From Pterobdella sp. o SKG-2022 (Eukaryota; Annelida; Clitellata; Hirudinida; Piscicolidae), in assembly GCA_964035795.1 (NCBI GenBank), contig OZ038323.1:248001-312000 (forward strand): DNA of 64,000 nt, written 5' to 3'. The notes beneath the pieces are model-generated. The model did not search any database. It had not been told where the DNA came from and saw nothing but the letters and a program-made list of their open reading frames with translations. The position numbers and the translations under genes are program-made. Positions 1 through 10,159 of the stretch are shown here, in pieces (position 1 is the stretch's first letter; each line of letters opens with the position of its first letter).

Positions 1-648
1 TTGAGTGAAAGTAATAACGACGAATTCTACCACTCTTTGCAAGGTGTTCTAGCAAAGAACACAGACACACAAGAGGTGCTGATATACGGTTATTTCAACG
101 GGCACATTAAAGCAAGCACTGCTGGTTATGGAAAAGTGCATGGTGACTTAGCATTTGGGAAAAGAAATGCCGATGGTGAGAAGATATTGGAATTCTCCGT
201 TGAAACAATCTGGTCGTTGCAAATTCGTGGTTCAAGAAAAGGTCAGTACATTTGTAACATATCAATCTGGTTTATTCTCTACCCAAATAGACTAGATGCT
301 CTACAGAGGAAGATTATTAAAATATGTTACAATTGTGAAGGTGATCCCTGGTGGAGAGAGTGCTTCTCAGCACAAACTTGTAGTTGCAGTACTACAAAAC
401 CCTCCCATCAAAAAAGTGAAGAAAAAGTTTGAACTCCGAATTAAAGTTAGGAATTTACTCAACCCCGATGTGAAAGTCCAGTTTTCTGCAAAGTTCACTT
501 CACTCGCTAACAAAAATGGTTCAGCAAAAAAGTCTGTGAATGACAACTAACTTTTTCTTAAGACGAACCTGTTATCAACTTCAAAACACGTCTGTGGAGT
601 CTTTTCCAAGGTGCCATAAAAAAAGCTGACGTGGTGGGGAAATAGTAG
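1..648 (+). pseudogene. LINE family A, copy 1: endonuclease fragment, cut by window start
   Basis: This is the C-terminal half of an APE-type (exonuclease-endonuclease-phosphatase) endonuclease of a non-LTR retrotransposon, of the kind often mis-annotated as craniofacial development protein 2. The sequence shows DEFYHSLQGVLAKNTDTQEV, a damaged GDFN motif (GYFN, so the catalytic Asp is lost), then GYGKVHGDLAFGKRNADGE, all in the family order. Reading is broken near 190 and again after 432. It is closely similar to 1228-1860, offset by about 1.2 kb, and stops at about 648 where the leader of the next copy begins. Unlike typical 5'-truncated LINEs, this copy lacks its 3' part. It is a dead fragment. 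Confidence 0.8.
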
Positions 649-903
649 GGTAGAGTACTCTCACTAGGGTACCAACGGTGTGGCATGTAGCCCAAGTTAG
701 TAGGGAACGGTGGAGGTCTTGGACTGCCATGAGTGTTCAGGTTGGTGCAAGGAAGGGCATCCTGCCGCTAAAAAACTAGCCAAACAAAAGGTGCTGTCAC
801 AAACGGTGTGGACAGTGACGTTTCCGGCTTGGCTGCTCGAGGACATGGAGCAGCAGGGTCGGGCCCTTGTGGCAACTAAAGCGAATGTCCAAACATACTT
901 TAG

Positions 904-1649
904 GTCGGAAGTCTAAACGTTGGTACACTTAAAAGAGAGGGTGATGAGGTGGTGGAAATGTTTTCTTGTAGAAGGTTGGATTTTTGTTGCGTTCAGGAAA
1001 TGAGATGGAAAACTCTGGTTAAAATAATCGATGGTAAAAACTTGAGGTATAAGTATTTTGGTTCTGGTTTAGGCAATAAGTTTGGTGGTGTGGGTATTTT
1101 GCTATCAGAAAAATGGTGGAAACATGTTTATGAGGTCACTAGGGTGTCTGATCGGATAATTGCCATTCGTCTGGTTATTGGTAAGAAGGCCTTCGCCATT
1201 AAATGCATCTATGCTCTTCAGTCAAACTTGAGTGAAAGTAATAAAGACGAGTTCTACCACTCTTTGCAAGGTTCTCTAGCTAAAATCACAGACACACAAG
1301 AGGTGCTGATATGCGGTGATTTCAACGGGCCATTGGAGCAAGTGGTTCTGGCTATGGAGAAATGCATGGGGGCCTAGAAATTGGGAAAATAAATGCCGAT
1401 CTTGAGAGGGTCTTGGAATTTCCCGTTGCAAACAATCTGGTCGTTGCAAATTCGTGGTTCAAGAAAAGGTCGGAACATTTGGTAACATATCAATCTGGTT
1501 TATACTCTACCCAGATTGACTATATGCTCTGCAGGGGAAGATTATTGAAATATGTTACAAATGTGAAGGTGATCACTGGTGAAGAGAGTGCTTCTCAGCA
1601 CGAACTTGTAGTTGCATCCTTCCATCAAAAAAGTGAAGAAACAGTTTGA
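904..1649 (+). pseudogene. APE-type endonuclease domain of LINE A copy 2
   Basis: The domain nicks target DNA for target-primed reverse transcription. It begins without a canonical ATG at VGSLNVGTLKREG and reads openly to 1377. A one-base slip then moves the frame and it resumes as ADLERVLEFPVANNLVVANS through IDYMLCRGRLLKYVTNVKVI. The GDFN Asp/Asn pair and the SQH terminal His are both present, so the active site is largely intact, although the frame is not. Homology is by motif recognition; no search was run. Confidence 0.75.
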
Positions 1650-2218
1650 ACCACGAATTAAAGTTTGGAAATTACTTAATCCCGATGTAAAAGCCCAGTT
1701 TTCTGCAAAGTTCACTTCACTGACTAACCAAAAAGGTCCAGCTAAAGTCTGAATGAGAACTGGCTTTTTCTTAAGAAGAACCTGTTATCAACTTCGAAAC
1801 ACGTCTGTGGAGTCTCTTCCAAGGTGCCATGGAAAAAGGAGACGTGGTGGTGGAATAGTGAGCTAGACGCCGCTGTGACTGAGAAAAGAAAATTTTTCAA
1901 ATTATGGAAAGCGGGTGGTAGTCTTGATACCTATGTCTCAGCTAAACGAGCATCTAATCGCATAGTATACCATGCCAAAAATGAGGCTTCAAAATGTCAT
2001 CTTCAGAAGAATAAGGCTTATTTTACCAACATCTTTTGTCTAGCCATTCAAATAAGGCATAATAAGCAAGATGTTGTGGCGAGAAACCAGTACTAAATGA
2101 CACGGACACGTTGTCATTATATGACTCAGCAAAGAAAGCCGCGTGGAGAAAATACTATGTCCGCTTACTTAACCACGAGTTTCCATGTCATTAAAATAAT
2201 GTTTCTCATGTACTCCCG

Positions 2219-3024
2219 GTGGAAGGTCCAAGTCATCTTATCACTAATGATATGGTTCGTAAAGCCGTTTGTATTTCTGGCAAAGCTGCTGGTCCACCAG
2301 GAGTCGTGTCTGAAATGATCAAAGCACCCGGTGGTGCAGACGTTGAGCTTATACGTGACCTCATCAATGCTATTATAGCTCAAAATTGCATTCCGTCAGA
2401 TTGGCAATATAGTTACATACTTAATCTGTGAAAGGGTAAAGATGATCCTAAGACCAACACTAACAGCATGATGATGAAGATAGGTTACGCTCCTAACTTA
2501 CACGGTGGAACATGAGGGTAGTAAAAAAAAGTGATGCGTTGGTCAGAGGTAACTATAGAGACTTAAAAATGATGGACCATGTGATGAAAACCATCAAACG
2601 TATGGTGGAAGCGATCATCAAAAGAAATATAAACATAGATGAGATGCAGTGCGGTTTCATGCCTGGACGTTGCACCACTGACATTCATTCTACTCCAATT
2701 GCAAGAGAATTACATGGCTGCCAACAATCCACTATTCGTGGCCTTTGTTGACCTGGAAAAAGCATTCGATCACGTTCCTCGGAAGATAATATGGCGGGCT
2801 ATGCGGAAACTTGGTGTTGAAGAGTGGTTGGTGCGTATGGTTCAGGTTATGTATGTGGGTGTGAAGAGCATGGTTAAGGTTGGTGATGGGTGCAGCAAAG
2901 AATTTGGTGTGGATGTAGGCGTACATCAGGGTTCAGTTCTGAGTCCCCTTTTTTTCATTATAGTAATTGAAGCTGTTTCTATGGGGTTTCGGATTGGTTC
3001 TCCATGGGAACTACTGTACGCGAT
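2219..3024 (+). pseudogene. Reverse transcriptase domain fragment of LINE A copy 2
   Basis: Three overlapping frames carry consecutive reverse transcriptase blocks: ITNDMVRKAVCISGKAAGPP (fingers), GFMPGRCTTDIH, then AFVDLEKAFDHVP (first catalytic Asp) and VHQGSVLSPLFFIIVIEA. The YADD box that would follow PWELLYA is missing because the element ends there. A stop at 2429-2431 and a frame change near 2690 show it is a relic. Confidence 0.8.
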
Positions 3025-3092
3025 CATTTGGAAATTAACTAAACTAGCCTATTATTTTTCAGGCCGTAGTGGAAAATTTTCAGCGTTCTGTT

Positions 3093-3430
3093 AACTGTGC
3101 AGATGGATACCTCTACGCTGTGCTTCATTTGTATCCATTCCTTGAACATTTGTTTGAGTTTTTGTGCAATCAGCATCCACTTTTTTTAATATAGCTTCTT
3201 TTATTTCCAGAGTATGTTTTGGTTTTCTATTACCGCCAGTCTTTTTTCTATATGCATGTCCGTTTTTCAAAAATTTTGAAACTATGGAATAGACAGTATG
3301 GTAGTTTAAAGATGAAACTACACTTATTGTCTTGACAGTGCATCCCTCTAAGCACTTTGTAATTATTTTCTCTCGATCTTCATCTAAAATTGCTCTTTTG
3401 TTTGATCGGACCTTACTATTGTCAGCCGTG
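3093..3430 (-). pseudogene. DNA transposase N-terminal helix-turn-helix fragment
   Basis: An uninterrupted frame with no usable ATG runs leftward from about 3430. It contains KRAILDEDREKIITKCLEG, then TVYSIVSKFLKNGHAYRKK and TGGNRKPKHTLEIKEAI. The layout (one helix-turn-helix, a Gly-Asn-Arg-Lys linker, then a second Thr-rich helix region) is that of the DNA-binding half of Tc1/mariner or IS630-type transposases. No DDE/D catalytic part is visible. It starts where the LINE A copy ends, so it may be the old target of that insertion. Confidence 0.55.
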
Positions 3431-3699
3431 AGTAAAAGAAGATATGGAGTAAAACAAAAATCTCAATTTTTTCAATTGCACATTTGCTATTCAAATGAGA
3501 ATATGCCGCTTATATATATACTGTAGAAGAAAAAAATAATATATGATTAACATTCATATTTACATTTTATTCAAAGCTTTGAAAATATCTACACAAAGCC
3601 TCAATGACTGAAATTCTGGTATGAAATTGCTATACAACCACTAATGAATCCCGCATAATACAGACATCAAATAAAATTATTTTTGCATGTAACTATGCT

Positions 3700-4030
3700 T
3701 TTGCATAGATCAAGTTGAAAAGTACAGAAGAGAAATTGCAAAGCTTATTGGACGCAGTAATAGTTCTGTTTTTAAACTTTTGAAGTCATCTGAAAAGTAT
3801 AGAAACGCCAATAGAGAAGGAAAAATATCTAAAATGACACCTCCAGACCACATGAAAGTTGATTCGCCTAGATAGTATGAGCACGATGTCTGCAAAGCAA
3901 CTTCGAATAGGTCAGAAAATATTTATGTCTATACGACTTAAGCAAAAAATTTTGAGCATTTCAAAATTCTTGCAGTATGGGATGAGTAAACGACTTTCGT
4001 GGACGAGCGTTTGGCACTGCGAATATTAAA
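3700..4030 (+). pseudogene. Tc1/Tc3-like transposase N-terminal fragment
   Basis: The frame from about 3704 reads EKYRREIAKLIGRSNSSV, then KLLKSSEKYRNANREGKI and TPPDHMKVD, stopping at a TAG near 3875. After one frame change it resumes as MSAKQLRIGQKIFMSIRLK and LSISKFLQYGMSKRLSW. These match the two consecutive helix-turn-helix motifs of Tc3-like transposases, where the second typically reads like AKQL..., LQYKKM... and RP.L... . The DDE domain is absent. It is distinct from the oppositely oriented fragment at 3093-3430. Confidence 0.6.
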
Positions 4031-4476
4031 AACACGGTACTTGGTATTTTTCAGAGAGGGTCTCAAGATACCTCAAGAAAATTTTTTCTCAGCTTTTTTA
4101 GTTTAATTTAAAAATTTTTTTTCCAAGTCGGGAGCGTTTGGTGCCACTTTTATGAAGCCAGCTGAAGGCTTCGAATAATTTTTTTTTCAAATCATTCAAT
4201 TCAATCTTATTACTACAAAAAAACTTTAATTTTCAATAATTTAAATCATTCTTTCAAAAGAATAATTAACTTTTTATAATACAACCTTCATAAAAATTTG
4301 AAAATTTGATACACCCTTTAGAAAATTGGTTAAAATAGCAATAAATCTTGAACCTATCTTGTCCAAATTAGAAGCACATCAAAAACAAAGGTTAATCTAA
4401 AAAATTTAAAGGAATAGTTTGATTTCATGTAATATTAAGTGAGTTATATCGGTTCAAATTTTGATGTCACTAATTA
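4031..4476. other. AT-rich stretch, nothing recognised
   Basis: Poly-A and poly-T runs with no sustained reading frame and no recognisable repeat. It separates the Tc1-like fragment from the left terminus of the piggyBac relic. Confidence 0.6.
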
Positions 4477-5664
4477 TTGACACCGGGCATGAAAGTCTGG
4501 ATATGTGGGCAGATTTCAGCTTTTCTTTTATAGCAAAAAAAATTTTAAAATGAATCAAGTCAAATTATTTTAAATCACGTTTGAAAGTGTTTATATGTTT
4601 TGGAAATTTTAAAATGCTCAATTATGAATTTAAAGTGATTTATTTGAATTTGAATAAAAAGAATCATAATCGTTTTAATGCTTCCCTTTAATGACTTTAC
4701 AGTAATTAATCTTTATGGAATTTATGAATAAGTAAAAAACTGTCTATGAATTTTATGAAGTTAAGAATACGTTTTTATAGGCCTGTTGAATAGTATATAT
4801 GGGGCAAAAGTTGCAGTTAAGTTCATTCTGCGCTTCTTGGACTTTATGCCTCAATGGTAATAGGCCATCACAGGAAAAATAAGAAAAAACAGAATAGAAA
4901 AATGCCCGCTGAACATAAAAGAAACGAAAAAAGACGCGCATAGCTCAATGTCCATGACATCATAAAACATCGCTGTTGTCGCATGGAAGGATAATAAAAT
5001 TGTGACCATGGCATCGTATGCTTATGGAATCACCCCTGTTACAAGAGTGAACAGAGTAGCAACGGTATCAATTAAAAAAAGAAAAATATTAGCTAAGTGC
5101 CTCAAAGTTGTAAATATGTACAATTCCTATATGAGAGGAGTGGACCGCTTCAACCAATATGTCCACTCTCAAAGAGAATCCTTCCTAGGCAAGAAATGGT
5201 GGTATCCATTGTTTGCATTTGGCCGCGATGCTTCATGCCAAAATGCTTGGCAAATATATAAACGAGGAAATAACAAATATCCCCTATTTTGAATATCGTC
5301 GTCACAAGGTACAAGATCCCATCACAAAAGTCTGTTCAAGCTGGTTCACTCTAAAATATTAGAGTTCTTCCTCATTAACGTAAAGATAATACATCAGAAC
5401 ATATCGAAGCATCATGTAATCAATCCAGATGTCAAACTGAAAAACGGATATGTAGCAAATGTATGAAATGTGATGTTCCCCTGCACTTAAATGCTGGTAC
5501 TAAATACACTAAATAACTGATTATTTATTGAAGAAATAAGTCTAATTCTGTAAATAAATACATTTTTTCGCAAAAAATTTTTTCTGATTTATATAATAAA
5601 AATACGTTCACAATAGAAAAAAAATGCCATTTGCGAGACTGTATATACACCTGCCCGGTGTCAA
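4477..5664 (+). mobile_element. piggyBac-family DNA transposon relic with terminal inverted repeats
   Basis: A 13-bp sequence, TTGACACCGGGCA (4477-4489), recurs as its exact complement TGCCCGGTGTCAA at 5652-5664, and between them lies the C-terminal part of a piggyBac transposase. The roughly 1.2 kb interval is therefore read as one internally deleted piggyBac element. The flanks show no clear TTAA duplication, so the exact outer borders may lie a few bases further out or may have mutated. Confidence 0.6.
4795..5515 (+). pseudogene. piggyBac transposase C-terminus (DDE_Tnp_1_7) with Cys-rich domain
   Basis: The clearest stretch is 5002-5292. It reads TMASYAYGITPVTRVNR, then KCLKVVNMYNSYMRGVDRFN and KKWWYPLFAFGRDASCQNAW, which is the conserved last block of piggyBac transposases (Asp of GVDRFN, aromatic KKWW). 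After frame breaks, 5416-5512 reads SRCQTEKRICSKCMKCDVPL in one frame, matching the C-terminal cysteine-rich DNA-binding domain. Upstream, remnants of an NRPSQEK-like block lie near 4855. The N-terminal two thirds are gone and several stops are present, so the copy is dead. Confidence 0.75.
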
Positions 5665-6040
5665 AAAATGTGACATTTGCGTAACTTATGAAATTTCAAT
5701 TTTTTTCTATTTAGTATTCCAATTCAAAAATTTATAAAATTTGAATTGTGGATAAGACCCTGGGCATCCCCAACTAAATTTCAAAAAAATTTTTTTTTCA
5801 TAAAATTTCGTTTTTTTTATTCAATATTTTTTGAAATTTGGCAATCAATTGCAAAAATTTAGTAATCAAATGCAATAAACTGGTGCTCAAAGATTTGGAG
5901 GTCAATTGCAACGATTTGATAGACAATTGCAGATTTCGATTTCAATTGAAAAACCCTATATTACCAACTTTCTTAACCTTCTCTCAAACACTTTCAACAA
6001 TTCTCATTCCGTGAATAGTTTTATTCTTCAGTACAAACCA
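5665..6040. other. AT-rich stretch, nothing recognised
   Basis: Poly-T runs and imperfect repetition of CAATTGCAA-like words around 5840-5930. No coding signal was found. Confidence 0.5.
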
Positions 6041-6340
6041 CAGTCTCTCACACCCCCTTTGTTTTTATATAAAGAGATTATGACACAAGAATTGCATTCT
6101 GTGAGCATGCCTACACCATCCAGGATATTCTGATTTAACTTTCTTAATACATCAAGTCACATCTGTCCACTGGTTTTAATTATTTCAACACTGACTTTTG
6201 AAAAATTCGAGGCCTTGCCATTTTTCAACATTTTTATGGCTGAGCTTACTTCTACATCACTTATAGGCATTACTGGTCCTTCGAAAAGAAGAGCTTCCGA
6301 TTTTTTATTATCCCAAGTATTCTCAACAAAACAATTCAAG
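6041..6340 (-). pseudogene. LINE reverse transcriptase fingers fragment (A/E type)
   Basis: Leftward from 6339 the frame reads LLFEGPVMPISDVEVSSAIK, then LKNGKASNFSKVSVEIIKTS. After a short break it reads VLRKLNQNILDG and CVIISLYKNKG. This is the N-terminal reverse transcriptase block seen at 2219 and 28580, with its KA.GP...E.IK consensus. No palm motif follows. It is a 5'- and 3'-truncated relic. Confidence 0.65.
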
Positions 6341-9216
6341 TTTGTTTGTCATGAAGCAATGCAAACTTCCAAGGTGACCTTTATCATGAGATGAAGCATC
6401 TCATTACATTTACGAAGCATCAAAAATAAAAAATGCAAGACCTTCTTTGAGCACAACCACAACCAGGTAGATCTGGTTGCAATAGATGTTGATGAGGTAG
6501 TGGTGTGGAGTGCTGAGTACAGGTGGAACATCTTCTGGTCTGCTTGTCTGCCCGTGATAGTTATGATCAATATTATTATTATTAGTTTAATCAATATTAT
6601 TATGAAACATTTGTTTCAGAATTTATGCAAACCTTGCTTTGAGCCTCAAAGAAGTAATCACAAATGGAACGATGAATCACCTTTTTCCAGTGCTTTTCCA
6701 TGAAAATGTCCCTGTGATGTTTCAACTCACTTATCCATCCATTTTCATATTTTTTTACATAAATTTTTATTGATTTCATTAAACTACACTACTGTTCATG
6801 TCTCAGTAACTGAGGTTGACAGCAGTCCACCTTTTTGAAAAAAAATTGCCATCTCTTTGAAAAAATTTTAGACCGCCAGTATGAGCTAATATTTAACTTG
6901 AAATTATCAAATTCAGTTTCCCCACTTGAGCAATTTGTTTTACCTGCCAAAAAATGATTATCCACCAAGCCAAATAACAATGATACCTGTTCTTGGAAAC
7001 TACTGTTATATAGGTTATAATGGAAAAGCAGCTTTGAAATGGAGGCACTAAATTTGGTACAGTTTAATGGTGTGTCAGAACAATAGCCCACACTCTTATT
7101 GCTTTCCCATATACAGACCTTCATATTCCCTCATCTCCCACACGACTCAATTTAAATTTCTCTTTGAGCTGCAATTATTTACACAACCTGAAAAAATCCC
7201 TTAAACCATCTCAACATACTGAAAGTCAGTTGTTTTTTATGCAAGGTGCTTAAGATTCCTCTTGAGAAAAAGCTCAAGGACAAAATGAAAAATGATGAAC
7301 AGATTACTGGCTCCACTCCTTTCAGTTTCCTGCTGAAGATTTCTTGTTTGCACTGGACTAGACTATTGAGCTGCATACCAAACCACCTCATCCCTAGTTT
7401 TTTTTTCAGACTGAGCTAGAAGAAAGTTTCTCTCATTGGGTAGGCCACATTTCAGACACAAAGATGTCTTGCAATGTCATTTCAAAGACATTTCTATTAA
7501 ACCTGATATCTAAACTCAGCCTTCTTGCAATTTCGGCAACATGTTACACAAAAGACGCAGTTTCGATTTAAAAACGTTGATAAATTTCAGACATGCGGTT
7601 AATTTAAGCAGAGTCCCGCATTATAATGCCTGCCAATCTTTTAAATTGTATCTTTGCAATTTATTCAATCAATTTTATTAAAAGTGAAAACAAGCTATAA
7701 ATTTAAACCTATTGGTTCATTAGAATTTTTACTTGAATAAGGTTGCAAGATCGAAATTTAAAAAAAAATAACACAAATCCTATATAAAATATATTAATCT
7801 TATATTTTAACAGTAAAATATAATAGTTGATGAATGTTGAAAGTACCCTGAACTGTTGATGATGAAAAGGCTGTGTATCATCTTGTTGTCAAATACAACT
7901 TTTAAGCATCTTGTCATTTAGGAATGGGGTAGTTTAAATGTTATTTTCATATTTTGTGTTCCAATTTTCAGTAAAATAATTATTTGAAAATTTTTGTTTT
8001 TAACAAAAAAATTTTTTAGACAAAAGTCATTTTAGTTTTCGAGCGTCACTTTGTTGGTAAACAAAAAAATGTTAAACGCCGATGCAAAAAAAGCACATAC
8101 AACCATCAACGGGAAAAAATTTTGCATCAACAAGTGAAATAAAATTTTAAAAAACATCTAAAATGTACTCATAAAGCTTTTTTAATAAATAAATCACAAA
8201 AATTATCATTGACAAAAATCGGGAAGAAAATGGCTTGGAGGATTGCTTGGGCAATTAGTGTCTACTTTGTGAGTTTCAGTTTTCATAAAAAATTTTCAGC
8301 TATGTTTCAATAATTTATAAAAATTTTTCTTCAGAATAGGCGTACATCAAATTTAATAATAAACCAATTTTTAAATATTTGAAAATTAAACGCTCGTGCA
8401 ATTAAATTCGAAAGAACCATCGCCGTCACCTCCCTTCTCCAAGTGTCCATCCTACTCACGACTGGTGTTTCGAGGAGAATATTTGGTGGCTGTAATGCGC
8501 ACGACTTTCTTTTTTGCGAAATCAATACGAATCTGCTGCTGACAGGCATTCAAACTATTCAGTCTTTGAAAAATATTTTTATTCTATATACTTTTTGATG
8601 TTTCAATTCCACTTGCAAACTGAAAAAAGTTTAGATTCATTTATTTTTAAAAACTGGAGCATTTTTTTGGTGACTTTTTCGAGTTTTTATTATAAAGACG
8701 TGTGATTAAGTACTTCACATTTAAAAATATTAGGGCGCACAAGTTTGGTTATTCAAACCTAAAGTTTTAAACTATCTATTATTAACAAAAATTTCAAATT
8801 GTTGTTTAAAAATTCAGATGTAATAATATTTTTGTATTTTAAAGTATTTTTGTAATTATTGTGAGATTTATTTCCCCTTTTGAGCTTTTAATATGCCATT
8901 TGAGACATTTTATTACTAAAACAGCACTAGAGCAGTCTGTTTCTTAGATTAGGTTAGATTGGATTTTGGCTGTATTTGATTGAAAGTTGATAAGAAAAGA
9001 GTGTATTAAAATATCTGAAGCCATCAATTTCTGCTTCGTTTCGAGAGGCTTTCCTTTTTTTATTCAATATTTCTTTTCCGACAAAATCTATTTAAAAAAA
9101 CCAATGAAATGAAACTTTTAATAGAAAATGAAACTAAGTAAAATCACTAAACGAAGTAGAAAAATAAGTAAACGAAGAAAAGCTTCAAATCTGAAATAAA
9201 CAAATAGAATTGAATT
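6341..9216. other. No recognised gene; long unassigned AT-rich region
   Basis: Several 60-110 codon minus-strand frames occur (the longest is 6789-7124, 111 codons, starting MKVCIWESNKSVGYC). None has a recognisable domain, a consistent continuation or paired splice sites. The interval also contains long homopolymer runs. It may hold intronic or intergenic DNA and very old repeats. A short GC-richer patch at about 8395-8530 (minus frame with LETPVVSRMDTWRREV) is unexplained. Confidence 0.5.
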
Positions 9217-10063
9217 TTGACAATTTTTTACGTCGAATTATGGAAGAATTTTAGTAAATTTATTGAGCAAAATAAATAGCTATAATTTTCGATAAGTTTA
9301 GCGTTATAAAACATTAGCGTAAAAAAGCTTATTTAGTAATTATGGTTATAAAGGAGTTTAAACAAAGGCTATAAGTCATAAAATTTGTTTATTAACTAAT
9401 TTAGAAACAACTTATTTTTCAATGCTATTATTTCAATGTTAATTTGTAACTTCAAAGAAAAATTTTTTCTGATGTAGAGAAATTGATCTCCATGTCTCCG
9501 CTTTTTTGCGTTTTCCAAGTTCTTATTGTCCAATTTTTGCAACATCATCAGTATTGGGTCCCAGGCCCTTGTTTCCACCTGCTACCATGGGTAACTATAT
9601 GGCAAATATGTAGCCATTGCTTACCGATTTTTTTTTTTTTATCTCCAGGCTCTCCGATATTAATAGTTTCATTTGAAAGGATGCTTTATTTTTTTTCAAT
9701 TATTGTTTTCAAGATCACTGGCTAATCCCAGTCAACTTTTCCCTTGGAATATTCTTGTGCATGCTTGCTTATACCTGAAATTGTGTTTGAGTTCTTATAT
9801 GATGTTACATCTCCTTCATGTTGTTTCATCCGGGTCTTTATATTGACCCTTGTCTGCCCAATGTAACACTTTTCAGGGTTGCACGAACATTTTAGTTTGT
9901 ACATTCTTTTTTTATCCAATCTATTGTGTTTTGTTTTTATTTGCAACACAAAAAATGTTTCCTAGTTTGGGACCAGAAGAGGAATGGAAAGACACTGTTA
10001 TTGGTGAATGCTTTTTTAAACTGTTGATTCATTTATAGCATGTAAGGTATTGAGACCCATATA
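9217..10063 (-). mobile_element. Penelope-like element copy 1, 5' truncated (GIY-YIG end)
   Basis: Near-identical in inverse orientation to the 3' part of the copy at 46650-47966. Coding from 9949 leftward reads YKLKCSCNPEKCYIGQTRVN, then KTRMKQHEGDV and ISKHAQEYSKGKVDWD. This is the GIY-YIG endonuclease that Penelope-like retroelements carry after their reverse transcriptase. A second frame at 9578-9396 (METRAWDPILMMLQKLDNKN) is shared exactly with the other copy. The element ends at 9217-9312 in the terminal module GCTATAATTTTCGATAAGT plus TTATTGAGCAAAA and the outer border TTGACAATTTTTTACGTC. Confidence 0.8.
9722..9949 (-). pseudogene. GIY-YIG endonuclease fragment of Penelope-like element copy 1
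   Basis: The nuclease nicks target DNA for Penelope-like insertion. Visible are a Met in place of the usual Ile-containing GIY box (RMYKLKC), the intact partner CYIGQT about 10 residues later, and the Arg-rich helix KTRMKQHEGDV. The Cys between the two boxes (CSCNPEKC) matches the Cys-containing insert typical of this group. The frame is open for 75 codons. Upstream reverse transcriptase is absent, so this copy cannot move by itself. Confidence 0.75.
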
Positions 10064-10159
10064 ATATGCTTTTTATTTTTATTCTTATTGAATTTTATTT
10101 ATTAGGGCTTACGAAGAGACTAATAGAAAAAAAATTGAGCGCTCAAATATTTTCAAAGA

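Larger units (their letters stand above)
649..3024 (+). mobile_element. LINE family A, copy 2: leader, endonuclease and reverse transcriptase, 3' truncated
   Basis: A noncoding leader (649-903) is followed by an APE endonuclease starting near 904 (VGSLNVGTLKREGDEVVE, then FCCVQEMRW and CGDFNGP), ending in TQIDYML and SQHELVV near 1620. A linker with ETWWWNSELD follows at 1824-1990. Reverse transcriptase blocks run from 2219: GPSHLITNDMVRKAV, then YRDLKMMDHVMK (about 2550), GFMPGRCTTD, FVDLEKAFDHVPRK (about 2745) and GVHQGSVLSPLFF (about 2925). The sequence breaks off at 3024, at LLYA, just before the YADD catalytic motif, and unrelated DNA follows. At least five frame changes or stops make it inactive. 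The fuller family carries a zinc finger and a C-terminal domain downstream, seen in the copies at 19150-20640 and 49010-50200. Clade (RTE-like versus another APE clade) is inferred. Confidence 0.85.

Noticed and set aside
9396..9578. Separate 60-codon gene, since the identical frame occurs at 47605-47787
   Set aside because: It is part of the 3' region of the Penelope-like element present in both copies.
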